From Lichenihabitans sp033947565 (GTDB lineage: Bacteria; Pseudomonadota; Alphaproteobacteria; Rhizobiales; Beijerinckiaceae): a stretch of 64,000 nucleotides of DNA. The stretch covers positions 85,929 through 149,928 of the forward strand of contig NZ_JARPVX010000004.1 in NCBI RefSeq assembly GCF_033947565.1, given 5' to 3'. The notes beneath the pieces were generated by a model that was not told where the DNA came from, searched no databases, and saw nothing but the letters and a program-made list of their open reading frames with translations. Below are positions 33,640 to 42,297 of this stretch, piece by piece. The translations under genes were made by a program, and so were the position numbers. Numbering within the stretch: position 1 is the first letter of the stretch; each line of letters begins with the position of its first letter.

Positions 33640-34524
33640 TTAGCTCCGTAGCACCGCACAGCTGCCGCGCGCAGCCTGAATGCTACGGCACAGCGCATCC
33701 GCCTCGGCCCGAGTCTGGGCCGGGACCCGGACCCGGTAGAAGGCATGAAAGCCACGGGTCCGGAGACGCGTCCCAACGATCATGGGCTGAATGCCACCCA
33801 GCAGGCTGGCATAGCGGCCCCGTGCGCGCTCGAAGCTGGCCAGCGCGATGGATTTCGAAAAGTTGCCGGACAACTGCACCCCCCAGGGCGCCAGCGCGGC
33901 CGACGCGATGGTGCTGGCACGCGGCGTCGTGAGACGGATGTCGCGAGCAATCTCCAGGCAGGGCTTGTCCGAAGGGCCGACGTGCGTCGCCGATGATTTG
34001 TGGCGCGCCTCCTCGGCCCAATCGCCGGCGGATCGCCCGGTGATGCGCTGCACGTAATCTTCTGTCTCACTCGGCAGGCCGCCATGCCCGCCGAGCCAGG
34101 CGGCGACGCGATTGGGCCCGCCGTTATAGGCCGCGGCCGCGAGGCCGAGGTTGCCGAAGCGTTGGGCCAGTTCGGCCAGAAAGGCGGCCGAGGCCGGGAT
34201 CGCCTGTTCCGGGTCGAAGGGATCGTCGAGCCCGCGCTCGCGGGCCGTGCCAGGCATGAACTGGGCGATGCCCCGAGCGCCGGCCGGGCTGACCACCGTG
34301 GGTCGGAAGCTGCTTTCCTGCCAGAGCAGGCGGGTGAGAAAGCCCGCCGGCATGTGCTGGCGCGCCGCGGCGCCGTCGATCAGCCGGCAAAGCGCCTGCT
34401 CGACCGTTTCGCCGCCCGACGCGGTCGCCTGTGCCGCAGCCTCGCGGGACGGCAATGCAAGCACGGCCAGCGCGGCGGCGAGGCGCCCGAAGGCGGAAAG
34501 GGATCGGCACGGCAGCGGGCGCAT
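33640..34524 (-). CDS. Lytic transglycosylase (SLT family)
   Basis: A 294-residue exported muramidase-like enzyme. A signal peptide ends near REAAAQA; the SLT domain has the catalytic Glu70 in LLWQESSF, then ARGIAQFMPGTA and AAAYNGGPNRVAAWL, the family's three motifs. The C-terminal 80 residues resemble a SPOR-like fold (FHAFYRVRVPAQTRAEADALC), which could bind denuded glycan strands at the division site. It cleaves peptidoglycan to 1,6-anhydro products. Divergent from the ABC transporter gene. Confidence 0.92.
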   Translation of the reverse strand: MRPLPCRSLSAFGRLAAALAVLALPSREAAAQATASGGETVEQALCRLIDGAAARQHMPAGFLTRLLWQESSFRPTVVSPAGARGIAQFMPGTARERGLDDPFDPEQAIPASAAFLAELAQRFGNLGLAAAAYNGGPNRVAAWLGGHGGLPSETEDYVQRITGRSAGDWAEEARHKSSATHVGPSDKPCLEIARDIRLTTPRASTIASAALAPWGVQLSGNFSKSIALASFERARGRYASLLGGIQPMIVGTRLRTRGFHAFYRVRVPAQTRAEADALCRSIQAARGSCAVLRS

Positions 34525-34688
34525 CGCAAGGTCCGAGAGGGCTGTCCGTCCTACGCGACGGGGCGCCCGATTGTCGACGGGTGGCGGTCTGCGAGGCGCT
34601 GCGACCGCGGCGGCCTCATTTCCGCTTTCTTGCCCATGGATTCGCTGGGGCGCAGCCTTTGCGCCAGCGGCGCCGAGCCGGAGAGACC

Positions 34689-36482
34689 ATGTCGAAAATC
34701 TGGGCCGCCCTGAAGGACATCTGGCGCCTGACCTATCCTTATTTCCAGCGCACGACGCCGGGAGAGGTGAGGCTGTGGTTCATCGGCCCGGTCAAGCTGC
34801 CGGAACGCACGATCGCCTTCGCGCTGCTGGGCGCCGTGGTGGCGTTGGAAATCGCCTTCTCCTATGTCGTGAAGCGCTTCAACTCCTGGTACGCGATCTT
34901 CGGCGACGCCATCCAGCAGAAGAACTTTCCCGGCTTCCTGCACGCCATCGAGCTGTTCAGCATCCTGGCGTTCTTCTACATCGTGGTTGCGGTCTACAAG
35001 AGCTACATCAACCAGGTGCTGCAGATCCGCTGGCGCAAGTCGATGACGGATTTCTTCGTCGACCGCTGGCTCGGCGACGCCCAGCATTACCGCCTCCGCA
35101 TGGTTACCGGCCCGGCCGACAACCCGGACCAGCGGATCGCCGAAGACGTTCATTCCTTTGTCGGCCAGACCATGGTGCTGGGCATCGGGTTCTTCGGCAA
35201 CGTCATGCGGCTGGGGATCTTCCTGTACGTCCTGTGGCAGCTGTCGCAGACCTTCCCGATGACGAGCTTCGGCCTGTCGTTCAACATCCCCGGCTATCTG
35301 ATCTACCTTGCCGTGATCTATGCGCTGGTCGGCACGCTGGTGACGCACTGGATCGGCAAACCGCTGATCCGCTTGAAATACGACCAGGAGCGCTACGAGG
35401 CGAACTTCCGCTTCGGCATGGCGCGTATCCGCGAGAACAGCGAGCAGATCGCCCTGTTGAAGGGTGAGCCGGCCGAGCGGGCCGAGTTGGGTGAACGCTA
35501 TGCTTCCGTGCTGGCCAACGTGTATGGCGTCATCAACCGGCAGAAGACGTTGACCTGGTTCACGGCTTTCTTCGGCCAGTTCTCGGTGATCTTCCCGTAT
35601 CTGCTGCTGGCGCCGGCGTTCTTCTTCGGCAAGGCCACCTATGGGGCCTTCATGCAGACCAACCAGACCTTCTCGAGCGTGCAGGACGGCCTCACCTGGT
35701 TCGTCGATCAATATTCGACGCTGGCCGACTATCGCGCCGTGGTGCAGCGTTTGATCGGCTTCGAGGAAGCCATGGGAAAGACGACGGCCGAGTCGACCGC
35801 CAAGCCTCATATCGAGACGCGCGTGGCACCTGGACCGAACCTCGTCGCCGACGATCTCACGGTCGCGCTGCCGAGCCATCGTCCGCTGACCGCGGCGGCC
35901 CGCTTCAGCGTGGCGCCACGCGAGCGGGTGCTGCTCACCGGCCGTTCAGGCTCCGGCAAGACGACGCTGCTGCGCGCGTTGTCGGGCATCTGGCCGTTCG
36001 GGCAGGGGCGGGTGGAGGTGCCCAAGGGGGCGACCCTCTTTGTGCTGCCGCAACGCACCTACCTGCCGCTCGGCACCTTGCGCCAGGCGCTGGTGTATCC
36101 CCGCACCGTCGAGGCTTATCCGCATGCCGATGTGGCGGTGGCCCTCGAGGCGGTCGGGCTCGGCGCCTTGGCGCCCGAACTCGACGAGGCCGGCAACTGG
36201 TCGCAGCGCTTGTCGGGCGGCGAACAGCAAAGGCTCGGCGCAGCCCGGGTGCTGCTGGTGAAGCCCGACTTCCTGTTCCTCGACGAGGCCACCTCGGCCC
36301 TCGACCAGCAGGGTGAGGAGGACCTCTACCGCACGCTGATCGCGCGGCTTCCGACCACCGCCATCGTGTCGATCGGCCACCGCCCGACGCTCGAGGCCTT
36401 CCACACCCGCAAGCTGGTGATGAGCCGGTCGGCCGAGGGCCTGTCGCATCCGGTCGAGGCGGTCGCGCAGGCGGCCGAATAA
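34689..36482 (+). CDS. SbmA/BacA-like ABC transporter with fused ATPase (BclA/YddA type)
   Basis: A 597-residue fusion. Residues 1-340 form the SbmA/BacA-like membrane domain (RFNSWYAIFGDAIQQKNFPGF and the WRKSMTDFFVDRWL motif); residues about 380-580 form an ABC ATPase with Walker A GRSGSGKTT near 418, signature LSGGEQQR near 508 and Walker B FLFLDEATSA. In rhizobia BacA imports antimicrobial peptides and BclA is its ATP-driven relative; export of very-long-chain lipids is another reported role for this group. ATG 34689 has GGAGAG ahead. Nucleotide residues look intact, so active transport is likely. Confidence 0.9.
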   Translation: MSKIWAALKDIWRLTYPYFQRTTPGEVRLWFIGPVKLPERTIAFALLGAVVALEIAFSYVVKRFNSWYAIFGDAIQQKNFPGFLHAIELFSILAFFYIVVAVYKSYINQVLQIRWRKSMTDFFVDRWLGDAQHYRLRMVTGPADNPDQRIAEDVHSFVGQTMVLGIGFFGNVMRLGIFLYVLWQLSQTFPMTSFGLSFNIPGYLIYLAVIYALVGTLVTHWIGKPLIRLKYDQERYEANFRFGMARIRENSEQIALLKGEPAERAELGERYASVLANVYGVINRQKTLTWFTAFFGQFSVIFPYLLLAPAFFFGKATYGAFMQTNQTFSSVQDGLTWFVDQYSTLADYRAVVQRLIGFEEAMGKTTAESTAKPHIETRVAPGPNLVADDLTVALPSHRPLTAAARFSVAPRERVLLTGRSGSGKTTLLRALSGIWPFGQGRVEVPKGATLFVLPQRTYLPLGTLRQALVYPRTVEAYPHADVAVALEAVGLGALAPELDEAGNWSQRLSGGEQQRLGAARVLLVKPDFLFLDEATSALDQQGEEDLYRTLIARLPTTAIVSIGHRPTLEAFHTRKLVMSRSAEGLSHPVEAVAQAAE

Positions 36483-36492
36483 GGATCGAAGT

Positions 36493-36524
36493 CGTGGCGG
36501 CGGTTGATCGGTTTCACCGCCACG
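36493..36524. terminator. Convergent hairpin between ABC transporter and MFS genes
   Basis: CGTGGCGG (36493-36500) pairs with CCGCCACG (36517-36524), followed by GTTTCT on the plus strand. It lies between two convergent stop codons and may terminate both. Confidence 0.5.
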
Positions 36525-36528
36525 GTTT

Positions 36529-38031
36529 CTAGAAGGTGGCTTCCTCGGTGGCAGCGGTTTCGATCTCGCGCACCGATCGACGCAAGGCGACCTCGGGCAT
36601 CAGCAGGGCCGCCAGGAAGGCCGCCACGGCGACGCCGAGTACACCCCAGAACGTTTGGTGCAGGGCATCCTGCAGCGCCGCACGGATCGCGTCGGCCTTG
36701 GCGGCGCCCACCACGGCGCCTTTCTGCAGCAGCAGGCGCAGGTCGTCTCCCGTAACCGGTTGCGCATCGCCGCCCTGGTGGGCGAGGCCATAGTTCAGGA
36801 TCGACCCCAGGATGGCCGCGCCAAGCGTGCTGCCGAGGTTGCGTGAAAACAGGTTGGCGGCCGTGGAACTGCCGCGCTGCGACCAGTCGACGATCTCCTG
36901 CACGATCACCAGGGCCGCGGTGCTGACGAGCCCCATGCCGAAGCCGACGATCGCCGAGCCGGCAGCGGCCAGGATGGGCGAACTCGCCGGATCGAGCATC
37001 ACGAAGGGCAGGGCGCCGATCGGCATCACGGCGGCGCCGGACAGCAGGAGGAAGCGCAGGCCGGTGCGCACCAGCACCTTGGCGGCCAGGGTGGCGCCGA
37101 TCGGCCAGCCCACCACCATCATGGTCATCGCGAGGCCCGCCACCAGCGGCGTGCGTTGCAGCACACCCTGCACATACATCGGCACGAAGCTCGTCAGGCC
37201 GACCAGCGCCACGCCGGCCAGCAACGAGACGCCATTGGCGACAGCGATGGCGCGCTTGCGCCATAGGTCGAAGGCCATCATCGGGGCAGGGGCGCGCCGC
37301 TCCTGGATGACGAACAGCACGAGGCCGATCACGAGGATCAGCGTGGCCAGTTCCGCGCTGCCGAGGTCGCCGGCGCCGCCTTGCGTCAACGCCACCATCA
37401 AGGACGCCACCACGACGGTGAAGAGGCCGGCGCCGAGCCAGTCGACCGACTGGGCCCGACGCACCACGTCTTCATGCAGGAACGCCACGAAGCCGAGCGC
37501 CGCCAGGATGCCGACCGGCACATTGATCCAGAACACCCAGGCCCACGACGTGTGCTGGACGATGAAGCCGCCCGCCAGGGGGCCGAGCACCGCCGAGATG
37601 GCCCAGATGCTGGCCAGCCATCCCTGTACGCGCCCGCGTTCCTCGGCGGCGTAAAGGTCGCCCACCACCGTAATGCCGACCGGCTGAATGGCGCCTGCGC
37701 CGATGCCCTGCATCAGACGAAAGGCGATCAGCACCGGCATCGAGGTCGCGAAGCCGCAAAGGATCGAGGCCACGACGAAGATGGCGATGCCGAACAGGAG
37801 AATCGGTCGGCGGCCGTACACGTCGGACAGCTTGCCGAACACCACCGTCATGGCGGTCTGGGTCAGCAGGAACGAGGCGAACACCCAGGCGTAAAGGTGC
37901 AGGCCGCCGAGTTGCGACGCGATCTGCGGCATGGCGGTCGAGACGATGGTGGCCTCGATGGCGATCATGAACATCGACGCCATGACGGCGGCGATGACGA
38001 GCGGGCGGCTGGTTTTCGGGAGGGCTGGCAT
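36529..38031 (-). CDS. MFS drug:H+ antiporter, DHA2 (EmrB/QacA) type
   Basis: A 500-residue integral membrane protein with about 14 hydrophobic segments, the size and helix count of the DHA2 family. Motif A appears as GKLSDVYGRRPILLFG, and motif C as GPLAGGFIVQHTSWAWVFWINVPVG. The family exports drugs and toxic organic compounds with proton exchange; a substrate cannot be predicted. No membrane-fusion partner adjoins. Confidence 0.92.
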   Translation of the reverse strand: MPALPKTSRPLVIAAVMASMFMIAIEATIVSTAMPQIASQLGGLHLYAWVFASFLLTQTAMTVVFGKLSDVYGRRPILLFGIAIFVVASILCGFATSMPVLIAFRLMQGIGAGAIQPVGITVVGDLYAAEERGRVQGWLASIWAISAVLGPLAGGFIVQHTSWAWVFWINVPVGILAALGFVAFLHEDVVRRAQSVDWLGAGLFTVVVASLMVALTQGGAGDLGSAELATLILVIGLVLFVIQERRAPAPMMAFDLWRKRAIAVANGVSLLAGVALVGLTSFVPMYVQGVLQRTPLVAGLAMTMMVVGWPIGATLAAKVLVRTGLRFLLLSGAAVMPIGALPFVMLDPASSPILAAAGSAIVGFGMGLVSTAALVIVQEIVDWSQRGSSTAANLFSRNLGSTLGAAILGSILNYGLAHQGGDAQPVTGDDLRLLLQKGAVVGAAKADAIRAALQDALHQTFWGVLGVAVAAFLAALLMPEVALRRSVREIETAATEEATF

Positions 38032-38241
38032 GAGATCCGGCTCGCAAGCCCGATCGGGCGACGACGGTTGATGTTACAACTCGGTAACGCTGTTTGGCGC
38101 CAAGCACAATCGTTCGATGGTCATCGGACGATGCAGGGGCTGGCTCTCCAATCGTTCAGGTGGAGGGCTGAACTGCCGCCGGCGGCTCGCGTTGGCTTTT
38201 CAGAAACGTTTCAGAGCGGGCGTGAGCCGGGGATCAAGGGT

Positions 38242-38496
38242 ATGTTCAAGCAATTGGCGATCATTTCAGTGGCGGCAGCGGCCTTGGGCGTCGGGACCTG
38301 CGGCTGCTTCGCGCAGACCGATGGCCCACCCGCCGGCCCAGGCATCTTCAACCGCACGGTGCCCTCGAGCATCGGCAGTGCGCGGCAAACTTACGATCGG
38401 CAGACTTACGACAGCTATCGCGGCGATCCGGGCGCACAATTCGAGTTGCGGCAGAAGCGTCAGAACCTGTGCCGCAACGTGCCTGAAATGTGCTGA
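38242..38496 (+). CDS. Small secreted protein of unknown function
   Basis: An 84-residue product from ATG 38242 with CAAGGG directly upstream. A signal peptide (FKQLAIISVAAAALGVG with Cys at 20-22) is followed by a short mature part with repeated RQTYD motifs and an end RQKRQNLCRNVPEMC with two Cys. Cysteines near the signal could mark a lipoprotein, but the -1 to -3 residues fit the lipobox only weakly. Similar short proteins occur widely in Hyphomicrobiales. No function known. Confidence 0.65.
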   Translation: MFKQLAIISVAAAALGVGTCGCFAQTDGPPAGPGIFNRTVPSSIGSARQTYDRQTYDSYRGDPGAQFELRQKRQNLCRNVPEMC

Positions 38497-38502
38497 GGCG
38501 CG

Positions 38503-39663
38503 TCAGCGCGAAAAATAACCGTCGATGACCCGCTCGTAGATGCGGGTCAGCTGTTCGACGTCGGCCACGCTGACCGCTTCATCGACCGCATGCATGGTCT
38601 GGCCCACGAGGCCGAATTCGACCACCGGGCAAAGCCGGGAAATGAAGCGGGCATCGGATGTGCCGCCGGTGGTCGACAGTACGGGCGTCCGTCCGGTTTC
38701 ATCGGCGACCGCGGCCGACACCAGCGCCGTGAAGGGGCCCGGAGCCGTCACGAAGGCAAGGGCGTTGCAGGGCAGCAGGTCGAGGCTGAAGCGCGCGCCG
38801 GCGCCTGCCGTTTCGGCTCGCCGGTGCAGCTCGGCCGTCAGGCTGTCGGGCGTCCACACGTCGTTGAACCGGATGTTGAAGCGGGCTTTGGCTTCGGCCG
38901 GGATGACGTTGGTCGACGGGTTGCCGACATCGATGCTAACCACCTCGAGGTTCGAGGGGTCGAAATGCGGGGTGCCGGCATCGAGGGGTGTCGCCAGCCA
39001 GGCGCCGAGCAGCCGCAGCAGCGGCGGGATCGGATTTTCGGCCCGGTTCGGATAGGCCACGTGGCCCTGACGGCCATGCACCGTCAGCGTGCCCGATAGC
39101 GAACCACGCCGGCCGATCTTGATCATCTCCCCGAGGTGATCGGGATTGGTGGGCTCTCCCAGGATGCAATGATCGAAGTGTTCGCCACGCGCTTGCGCCC
39201 AGGCCAGGAGCTTCGGCGTGCCGTTCACGGCCGGGCCTTCTTCGTCGCCGGTGATCAGAAACGCGATCGACCCCTCGGCCGGGAAGCCATGCCGGCCGAG
39301 CCACGCGCAAACGGCCGCCACCGAAGCCGCCACGCCGCCCTTCATGTCGCAGGCGCCGCGCCCGTGCACGATGCCGTCCTCGACGAGGCCGGCAAAGGGT
39401 GGGTGGTGCCACGCCGCGGCATTGCCGGGCGGCACCACATCCGTATGGCCGGCGAAGACAAGGCAGGGGCGGCCGGTGCCGATTCGGGCGTAAAGATTTT
39501 CCACGTCAGGCTGGCCCGGCTCCGAGAAGGTCGGGCGCTCGACCGCGAAGCCCGCCTCACCGAGGATGCCGGCCAGGAGCGTCAGGGCGCCGCCCTCGGT
39601 GGGCGTCACCGACGGGCAGCGGATCAGGTCGCACAATAGATCGACGGGCGAGATCACGGCCAT
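38503..39663 (-). CDS. dapE: Succinyl-diaminopimelate desuccinylase
   Basis: A 386-residue M20 metalloenzyme that hydrolyses N-succinyl-LL-diaminopimelate to LL-diaminopimelate and succinate, in lysine and cell-wall synthesis. Metal and catalytic residues are visible: GHTDVVPPG (His73), CDMKGG (Asp106), TGDEEGPA (catalytic Glu near 141) and the dimerisation domain around HGRQGHVAYP. The AGGAGG element lies directly against ATG 39663, so GTG 39657, two codons later, has better spacing and may be the true start. Next gene upstream is a membrane protein, then dapD. Confidence 0.95.
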   Translation of the reverse strand: MAVISPVDLLCDLIRCPSVTPTEGGALTLLAGILGEAGFAVERPTFSEPGQPDVENLYARIGTGRPCLVFAGHTDVVPPGNAAAWHHPPFAGLVEDGIVHGRGACDMKGGVAASVAAVCAWLGRHGFPAEGSIAFLITGDEEGPAVNGTPKLLAWAQARGEHFDHCILGEPTNPDHLGEMIKIGRRGSLSGTLTVHGRQGHVAYPNRAENPIPPLLRLLGAWLATPLDAGTPHFDPSNLEVVSIDVGNPSTNVIPAEAKARFNIRFNDVWTPDSLTAELHRRAETAGAGARFSLDLLPCNALAFVTAPGPFTALVSAAVADETGRTPVLSTTGGTSDARFISRLCPVVEFGLVGQTMHAVDEAVSVADVEQLTRIYERVIDGYFSR

Positions 39664-39679
39664 CCTCCTCGGCTCGGGG

Positions 39680-40168
39680 TCAGCGGGGCGCGCGGATGCC
39701 AAGGGCCACGATGTTCCACACTACGACCGCCGCGACCGCGAGGATCGCAAGGGTGCCGGTCCAGTCCGGAATCGTGCCTTGCGAGCGGGGCAGGACCCAG
39801 GCGAAGGCACCGCCGCATAGCAGACTGAGCGGCAGGATGCCCGCAAGGGCGCGCGGCTGTCCCCGGGCCGCGAAGCGCTTGGCGCTGAGGTTGTATTCGC
39901 ACACCAGCAGCACGAGCAGCCCGAAGCTGAAAGCCAGCAGGTAGAGGTAGGCCCCCAGCACCGCGAGAGGCGGTTGTTCGAGGCCGTGCTGAACGAAGGG
40001 ACGCACCAGCACCCAGCCGAGCTCGGCCAATGCCCCGATGACGGCAAGCGGCACGGTCCCGCGCCACCAGGTGGCGCGGTCGATCACCCCGCGGTCGGTC
40101 CGGAACAGGAAGCGAAACCCGTGCGGGCCGGCTTCGGCCGGTGGAATGCCGCCCCGGGGGGACGGCAT
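39680..40168 (-). CDS. Membrane protein between dapD and dapE (DUF805-like)
   Basis: A 162-residue protein with four hydrophobic segments (about 40-60, 70-95, 110-135, 140-158) after a hydrophilic start. RATWWRGTVPLAVIGAL resembles the opening helix of DUF805-type proteins. Its ATG overlaps the dapD stop codon (TGATG at 40166-40170), showing coupling to lysine biosynthesis genes. I do not know its function; the same gene order in related genomes would be the best clue. Confidence 0.75.
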   Translation of the reverse strand: MPSPRGGIPPAEAGPHGFRFLFRTDRGVIDRATWWRGTVPLAVIGALAELGWVLVRPFVQHGLEQPPLAVLGAYLYLLAFSFGLLVLLVCEYNLSAKRFAARGQPRALAGILPLSLLCGGAFAWVLPRSQGTIPDWTGTLAILAVAAVVVWNIVALGIRAPR

Positions 40169-41010
40169 CAATCCCTCAGCAGCTCGTTGATGCCGGTCTT
40201 GGCCCGGGTCTGTGCATCGACGGTCTTGACGATCACGGCGCAGGACAGCGACGGGCCGGGCTGCCCGTTGGGGAACGGCTTGCCCGGCAGGGCGCCCGGC
40301 ACCACCACCGAATAAGGCGGCACCCGGCCGATGTGAATAACACCGGTGGCGCGATCGACGATCTTGGTCGAACCCGAAATGAACACGCCCATGGACAGCA
40401 CGGAGCCTTCGCCGATGATGACGCCCTCGACCACCTCGGAGCGCGCCCCGATGAAGCAATTGTCCTCGATGACGGTCGGGTTGGCCTGCAGCGGCTCGAG
40501 AACGCCGCCGATGCCGACGCCGCCCGACAGATGCACGTTCTTGCCGATCTGGGCGCAGGAGCCCACCGTCACCCAGGTGTCCACCATGGTGCCGGCATCC
40601 ACATAGGCGCCGACGTTGACGAAGGACGGCATCAGCACCACGCCCGGCGCCACATAGGCGGAGCGCCGCACGACGCAGTTCGGCACCGCCCGAAAGCCGG
40701 CCGCCTGAAATTCGGTTTCACCCCAGCCGTCGAACTTCGACGCCACCTTGTCGTACCAGGACGAGCCGCCAGGGCCGCCCGGGATCGTCGCCATCGGGTT
40801 CAGGCGGAACGACAACAGCACGGCCTTCTTCAGCCATTGGTGCACGGTCCAGCCATCGCCCGTCTTCTCGGCAACGCGGAGCTCGCCACGATCAAGCAGG
40901 GCGAGCGCGGTTTCGACCGCATCACGCACCTCTCCCCGGGTGTCGGACGTGACTAAGGCCACGCCCTCGAAGGCTGTCTCAATGGTGGTCTTGAGGGCGG
41001 CGTGGCTCAT
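40168..41010 (-). CDS. dapD: 2,3,4,5-tetrahydropyridine-2,6-dicarboxylate N-succinyltransferase
   Basis: A 280-residue left-handed beta-helix acyltransferase that succinylates tetrahydrodipicolinate with succinyl-CoA, two steps before DapE. Features: the N-terminal helical cap, RLNPMATIPGG substrate loop, repeated hexapeptides (VVRRSAYVAPGVVLMPSFVNVGAYV) and GPSLSCAVIVK near the C-terminus. Head of a dapD - membrane protein - dapE set. Confidence 0.97.
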   Translation of the reverse strand: MSHAALKTTIETAFEGVALVTSDTRGEVRDAVETALALLDRGELRVAEKTGDGWTVHQWLKKAVLLSFRLNPMATIPGGPGGSSWYDKVASKFDGWGETEFQAAGFRAVPNCVVRRSAYVAPGVVLMPSFVNVGAYVDAGTMVDTWVTVGSCAQIGKNVHLSGGVGIGGVLEPLQANPTVIEDNCFIGARSEVVEGVIIGEGSVLSMGVFISGSTKIVDRATGVIHIGRVPPYSVVVPGALPGKPFPNGQPGPSLSCAVIVKTVDAQTRAKTGINELLRD

Positions 41011-41089
41011 CGGAGATCCTTTGGCGGGTCGTCAGGGTGCTGCCACCAAGCCACCGGGCTTGTCAACGCGTTCGCCCCGCCCGCCATGG

Positions 41090-41764
41090 TCAGCGAAACC
41101 GCAGCACTGCGGATCGCTTGACGTCGGCATCCTCGAGCGCACGGGTGACCGGCACCTCGTAGGAGGCGATCTCGATGAGGCGGTCGCGCGGCAGGTAGCT
41201 CCGGCCGGGATCGCCCAGCAACACCAGGGCGCCGCGACGATGCAACGCCTCCAGCCAGTCGAGCAGGTGGGTGGCCATGTCGCGTTCGTAGGACACGTCG
41301 CCGGCCAGCACCACGTCCCAACCGTCGTCCGTGCCGACCCGGTCGCCGGGCAGCAGCTCCACCCCGACCCCGTTGGCCACCGCGTTGAGGCGCGCCGCAG
41401 CCTGGGCGAAGAGGTCGATGTCGTTGGCCCAGACGCGAAACGCGCCGGCGCGTGCGGCCGCGATCGCCACGAGTCCCGAGCCGGACGCGACATCGAGCAC
41501 GCTGCGGCCGCGGACGACCTCGGGATGCTGCGTCAGATAGGCCGCCAGGGCCTGGCCGCCCGCCCAGGGGAACGCCCAGAAAGGGGGCGGCAAACCGATG
41601 CGGCCCATCTCGGCTTCGGTCTGCTCCCAGAGTTCGGTGGCCTCGTCGGCTGTGAACAGCTGGATTGTCGGTACCGCCGGCACGGCGACGAGCCGCGTCT
41701 TCGTCTTGATAAAGGTGTCCCGCCGATCGACGCCAGTGAGCCCCGCCTTGCTTTCGTCTGGCAT
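41090..41764 (-). CDS. Class I SAM-dependent methyltransferase (ETF-beta lysine methyltransferase-like)
   Basis: A 224-residue Rossmann methyltransferase. SAM motif I is VLDVASGSGLVAIAAA, acidic loop ANDIDLFAQ, and post-I segments DVVLAGDVSYE, which is the D/E-x-x-Y/F motif of family-16 lysine methyltransferases. Agrobacterium has a related enzyme that methylates the electron transfer flavoprotein beta subunit; that is the most specific suggestion. Protein rather than small-molecule substrate is likely. Separated from dapD by 79 bp. Confidence 0.85.
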   Translation of the reverse strand: MPDESKAGLTGVDRRDTFIKTKTRLVAVPAVPTIQLFTADEATELWEQTEAEMGRIGLPPPFWAFPWAGGQALAAYLTQHPEVVRGRSVLDVASGSGLVAIAAARAGAFRVWANDIDLFAQAAARLNAVANGVGVELLPGDRVGTDDGWDVVLAGDVSYERDMATHLLDWLEALHRRGALVLLGDPGRSYLPRDRLIEIASYEVPVTRALEDADVKRSAVLRFR

Positions 41765-41808
41765 GGCTTTAGCTTGGCAGCCGCATTGCCGCCGCCGTCC
41801 ATTGGGAG

Positions 41809-42267
41809 ATGACCTTGACCATTCGCGCTCCGAAATTGTCGCTCAGGGAAGAACTGAAGCAGTTCCGCTCCTTTGCCCTGAAAGGCAACGTCATCGACCT
41901 CGCCTTTGCGGTGATCATCGGCGCCGCCTTCAGCAAGATCGTCGATTCTTTGGTTAAGGACATCATCATGCCCATCATCGGGCTGGTGGGAAGCGCCGAC
42001 TTTTCCAACTACTTTCTGCCGCTCAGCCACAACGTCACGGCCAACAACTTGGCGGACGCCCAGAAGCAGGGCGCCGTGCTGGCTTGGGGCAGCTTCGCCA
42101 CCTATGTGGTGAATTTCATGATCGTCGCCTTCGTGCTGTTCCTGATCGTCAAGGCGATCCGGCGCTTCCAGACCGAGGCTCCGAAGCTCGACCCGATCCC
42201 CACCGGCGAAGAAAAGCTCCTCGTGGAGATCCGCGACATCCTCGCGCGATCAACGCCGATCCGCTAA
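41809..42267 (+). CDS. mscL: Large-conductance mechanosensitive channel
   Basis: A 152-residue MscL that opens under membrane tension to release osmolytes on hypo-osmotic shock. An N-terminal amphipathic helix precedes TM1 (LKGNVIDLAFAVIIGAAFSKIV with the conserved gate residues) and TM2 (VNFMIVAFVLFLIVKAI), ending in a cytoplasmic helix. The periplasmic loop is slightly longer than in E. coli. It precedes an aminotransferase gene by 30 bp on the same strand. Confidence 0.96.
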   Translation: MTLTIRAPKLSLREELKQFRSFALKGNVIDLAFAVIIGAAFSKIVDSLVKDIIMPIIGLVGSADFSNYFLPLSHNVTANNLADAQKQGAVLAWGSFATYVVNFMIVAFVLFLIVKAIRRFQTEAPKLDPIPTGEEKLLVEIRDILARSTPIR

Positions 42268-42297
42268 TCGGAAGCCGCGTAACGAAGGAGCGGACCC

